This document shows positions 61,700-64,000 of a DNA stretch of 64,000 nucleotides, one piece after another (within the stretch, counting starts at the first letter, position 1; each line of letters begins with the position of its first letter). Under the pieces are notes generated by a model that made no database searches, had not been told where the DNA came from, and saw only the letters and a list, made by a program, of their open reading frames with translations. This DNA comes from Sphingobacterium endophyticum. GTDB lineage: Bacteria > Bacteroidota > Bacteroidia > Sphingobacteriales > Sphingobacteriaceae. The DNA is taken from contig NZ_SMMI01000008.1 of the NCBI RefSeq assembly GCF_009733535.1, positions 62,001-126,000 of the forward strand. Reading direction: 5' to 3'. The position numbers and the translations under genes were made by a program.

Positions 61700-61966
61700 T
61701 TAAGACCTTGAGTAAACTACCTCAGCGGTTTTAGATCTTAATAAAGAATTTAATTTAATAAATCTTAAGATAGAAGGAAGAATACTTAAGACCGTAGCAG
61801 AAGAAAGCACGAGCATAATTATATCGGTATCTTGTTTTACGAAAAGGCCAACAACTGTCATAAGCGCGGACATTAAAAAAGCTCCGCCAAAAATAATTGC
61901 AACTGAAACCTTACGTTGTAAGGTCAATTCCTTTAATGTAATATCTGTGTATCTGTTGCTTTCCAT
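61700..61966 (-). CDS. Small two-helix membrane protein, hypothetical
   Basis: The 88-residue protein has two hydrophobic segments (SVAIIFGGAFLMSALMTVVGLFV and DIIMLVLSSATVLSILPSIL) between short charged ends. No family recognised. On the minus strand upstream TAAATTTG (62053-62046) matches the -7 consensus, giving a leader of about 75 nt. The gene runs opposite to the three-gene unit. Confidence 0.65.
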   Translation of the reverse strand: MESNRYTDITLKELTLQRKVSVAIIFGGAFLMSALMTVVGLFVKQDTDIIMLVLSSATVLSILPSILRFIKLNSLLRSKTAEVVYSRS

Positions 61967-62035
61967 AATGCCCTTTTGTTAACTGCTGATAATTAAACAA
62001 TGAACGTAATGTTAAATTTAGCTAAATCTTCCGAT

Positions 62036-62053
62036 TTTGTAGCTACAAATTTA
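62036..62053 (-). promoter_or_regulatory. Palindrome and -7 element upstream of the 61700 gene
   Basis: TTTGTAGCTACAAA (62036-62049) is a perfect 14-bp palindrome overlapping TAAATTTG (62053-62046, minus strand). A regulator binding here would control initiation. Confidence 0.45.
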
Positions 62054-62180
62054 CAAAAGTTGTGAATATCCACCTAATATTTTTTAAAAATTTGTTGTAA
62101 CATCTATAATATCATCTATTTTTTTACAGAAAAACGTGAATTTTATTTAAAAAATTAATGAAAAGGAGATCGATTGAATC

Positions 62181-62576
62181 TTAGGAAAAAGTTGCCCAAA
62201 AGAATGAAAAAGCTAGATAAGTCCAAAAAATACTTGCCAAAATGTGCATGGTCAATTCAAATTTTTTCCCTTTCCATAATTCTTTAGGATAGACAAAAAA
62301 TTGGAAGAAAAGCCTGATTAACCAAAAGATTCCCAGGCCAAAACAGATTCTTTTTCCCAACTCGGAATGTAACAAAGCTTCAGAAGAAGTAAAACAAAGT
62401 ATGCCCATTAGGAATACCGTTAGAGCAATAAAGAAGGTGTGAACCTTTAACATCGATCTGTTGATCAGTTGAAGTGGCTGCAAATCCACCTTCCAATTAA
62501 AATATTTTGGAAATATGATATGAACCATTGCCAGGAGCATTAAAAGGAATCCAATAATCTTGAAATTACTTTCCAT
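62181..62576 (-). CDS. Four-helix membrane protein, last gene of an overlapping operon
   Basis: The 131-residue protein has four hydrophobic segments (about 6-24, 44-64, 72-92, 106-126). The first loop contains HIIFPKYFNWKVDLQPLQLINRSMLKVHTFFIAL. No named family is certain. Its ATG lies 11 bp inside the end of the methyltransferase gene, so translation is coupled. Confidence 0.75.
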   Translation of the reverse strand: MESNFKIIGFLLMLLAMVHIIFPKYFNWKVDLQPLQLINRSMLKVHTFFIALTVFLMGILCFTSSEALLHSELGKRICFGLGIFWLIRLFFQFFVYPKELWKGKKFELTMHILASIFWTYLAFSFFWATFS

Positions 62577-63315
62577 TCGATCGAAGAATAAATGTTGAAA
62601 TAAATGGATTAACTTTTACTTCTCTTTCTAAAAATAAACCTGCTTTATGAAAACAGTTAAACCAACTATTCTTAGAATAAAAGTGAAGGAATCCTATATT
62701 ATAGGCTAAAAAATTGGGGATATCCCTTAAATGTTCTGTTATAATAACTTCTCCAGATATACGAATAACCCGCTTTAATTCATTCAGAAATTCGATTCTC
62801 TGATTCATATTTCGGATTTCATGAGCAGAAAAGATGCAAATGACCTTATCAAATGTTTGATCGGGGAATGGAATATTATTGGTCTTCGCAAGAATGGTTC
62901 CCGGCATAGCTGGATATTTTTGTCTAGCCCTTTTTATTGAGACTTCCGTATGTTCGTTAGGGTCGTAAAAGTCACAAATCTTCAGATCAATCATTGAAAA
63001 TTTTTCAGTCAATATTTGACTAACTTCATCAAAGCCGGCATTGATATTTAGTACTTTCTTCTGATTAAGATTACCTAAAGGATGAAACTCATATAAATTT
63101 GAAAGATCATACACATAAAAAGAAATAAATAGGGAAACTAACATTCCAACAATTGCTAGTCCGATTAAACAAAAAATCATACTTCGATGTTCAGGAGCTA
63201 GAAAACTTGCTAGGATAGTTAGAATTATACAAAAGATTAAGGCAATTACATATTTATGCCAATTGAAAAGAATTATATTGGAGACACCTTGAAATCTTTT
63301 GCGTTTATTTACCAT
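62566..63315 (-). CDS. Membrane-anchored class I SAM-dependent methyltransferase-like protein
   Basis: The start at ATG 63315 (MVNKRKRFQGVSNIILFN) overlaps the upstream gene by 7 bp. The 249-residue protein has two N-terminal membrane helices (about 18-38, 45-66), then a Methyltransf_11-like domain. Motif I is VLNINAGFDEVSQIL (degenerate, lacking the usual D-x-G-x-G), followed by PFPDQTFDKVICIFSAHEIRN and ELKRVIRISGEVIITEHLRD. Attachment to the membrane and position beside another membrane protein suggest a lipid or quinone-type substrate. The weak motif I leaves SAM binding uncertain. Confidence 0.8.
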   Translation of the reverse strand: MVNKRKRFQGVSNIILFNWHKYVIALIFCIILTILASFLAPEHRSMIFCLIGLAIVGMLVSLFISFYVYDLSNLYEFHPLGNLNQKKVLNINAGFDEVSQILTEKFSMIDLKICDFYDPNEHTEVSIKRARQKYPAMPGTILAKTNNIPFPDQTFDKVICIFSAHEIRNMNQRIEFLNELKRVIRISGEVIITEHLRDIPNFLAYNIGFLHFYSKNSWFNCFHKAGLFLEREVKVNPFISTFILRSNGK

Positions 63316-64000
63316 GTATCCAATACCCCTTTCTTCCAATCATAGTCAACATCAATTATTTCAAAAGCATTGGCAAGCTTTATGGATTTAAAACCAAATC
63401 GATTAATAAAATCTACGTAACTGGACTGGACTTGAATAGGGTTTGACTTCCAATTATCTCTTAATCCTTCGATAATTAGAACCTTCTTTTGTTCCTGGTT
63501 AACTTGAAAAGTAAAGGGCATTGGTCCTACAAACTTTCTTGCCTCCTTCCAGTTAGGAAAAATGGATCCTTCAGGAAGCGAAATTAATTCTTCATCAATC
63601 CTATTAAATACGATATTAAAATTTGACTTCTTTGAGCTGATTTCAATTTGGTTATTATGGTCCTTCTGAGTGAGATCTATTGTTTGATAATTATAATTCG
63701 TAAAAATATTTCCAAGGATTTCCATTTTCTTTTTATTTGTCTCAGACTTCAGAATATATAATCCTCTTAAATTTCTTCCAGTTGAGGTTTTATACCGCAC
63801 AAATATTCTATACCCAATTAAGAAAAAATCATTTCCGAAAATCTTAGGGAATGCTTTAGGCCTTAAGTTTTTGGTATCCACCATAGCAACGGTGATAAAA
63901 GCCCATTTATCTAGGTATAGGTCTAAAATTAATGGCTTTGGAATCAGGTCGATGAGTTCATTCTTGTCGACAGAAAAAGTTAGAATTATCGAGGAATCAA
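63309..64000 (-). CDS. DUF2071/YqjF-like (acetoacetate decarboxylase-like fold) protein, cut by the right edge
   Basis: The frame stays open to the window end; Met at 63884 is internal. Upstream residues (DLIPKPLILDLYLDKWAFITVAMVDTK) continue the same fold. Landmarks of the DUF2071-type family are VRYKTSTGRNLRGLYILKSETNKK, the stretch before PEGSIFPNWKEA, and the final DVDYDWKKGVLDTW. Function of the family is unknown. At least 230 residues are visible. It is the upstream gene of a coupled set with the methyltransferase and the four-helix membrane protein. Confidence 0.7.
   Translation of the reverse strand, partial: DSSIILTFSVDKNELIDLIPKPLILDLYLDKWAFITVAMVDTKNLRPKAFPKIFGNDFFLIGYRIFVRYKTSTGRNLRGLYILKSETNKKKMEILGNIFTNYNYQTIDLTQKDHNNQIEISSKKSNFNIVFNRIDEELISLPEGSIFPNWKEARKFVGPMPFTFQVNQEQKKVLIIEGLRDNWKSNPIQVQSSYVDFINRFGFKSIKLANAFEIIDVDYDWKKGVLDTW

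Noticed and set aside
63309..63884. Met at 63884 as the start of a 191-residue protein
   Set aside because: The frame stays open to the window end and the upstream residues continue the same conserved fold, so this Met is internal and the gene is truncated by the edge.
1..64000. tRNA, rRNA, tmRNA or riboswitch genes
   Set aside because: I read all gaps longer than about 100 bp and saw no cloverleaf with a CCA-type end, no rRNA-like sequence and no recognisable riboswitch core; a covariance-model scan would be decisive.

Overview
The window reads as a chromosomal segment of a Bacteroidota bacterium, most like Sphingobacteriaceae (Sphingobacterium or Pedobacter). The grounds are AT-rich DNA, a SusC/SusD pair, several TonB-dependent receptors with CarboxypepD_reg-type N-termini, DUF4369-type TlpA oxidoreductases, Bacteroidota-restricted families (DUF4293, DUF4374, DUF4407, PspC with PadR), and promoters with the Bacteroidota -7 element TAnnTTTG. 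The genus is inferred. Nothing indicates a prophage, plasmid, integron, transposase or CRISPR array, and I saw no rRNA or tRNA gene.

Layout. 1-7400: a TlpA-like oxidoreductase cut by the left edge, radA, an ECF sigma factor translationally coupled to a membrane protein, two small envelope genes, and a TPR sensor histidine kinase with no adjacent response regulator. 7.5-13 kb: truA, an MsbA-like ABC exporter, a glycolipid-binding-domain protein and an M3 peptidase lipoprotein. 13-19.3 kb: a same-strand run of DUF4407 protein, DmpA/P1 peptidase, penicillin-binding-type serine hydrolase, Asp/Glu racemase, ecotin and aldehyde dehydrogenase. 19.3-24 kb: Rieske protein, typA, kbl, DUF2147 and a holin-IV-like protein.

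24-33 kb is an iron-acquisition locus. A TonB receptor, a DUF4374 lipoprotein and a PepSY membrane protein form a minus-strand operon. An AraC regulator diverges from it and a second siderophore-type receptor lies beyond. Both receptor promoters carry the dyad TTTAGA-N5-TCTAAA, which I propose as a shared operator. 33-39.4 kb holds a NagB/PIG-L fusion, a second TlpA protein, a beta-propeller protein, uxaC and a LOG-family hydrolase, plus a conspicuous ~150 bp inverted-repeat element near 36.2 kb. 39.6-44.3 kb has an outer-membrane beta-barrel receptor and a PadR-PspC operon. 44.4-52.4 kb is mostly housekeeping (VanZ, ComF, flavin monooxygenase, DUF4349, rlmN, miaE, glycosyltransferase, sugar isomerase).

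52.7-59.7 kb is a SusC/SusD pair with a convergent TPR-membrane-HTH regulator and no enzyme of its own. The last 4 kb carries poorly characterised genes: a three-gene plus-strand cluster (59.9-61.7 kb) and a tightly overlapping minus-strand operon (DUF2071-like protein, membrane methyltransferase, four-helix membrane protein) that continues past the right edge.

The most useful observations are: the shared receptor operator; the probable leaderless GTG/ATG starts placed 4 nt after the -7 element at truA, rlmN and a glycosyltransferase gene; replacement of a NagB catalytic Asp by Thr in the NagB/PIG-L fusion; a P1 Met-to-Gln change in ecotin; and the repeat element at 36.2 kb.
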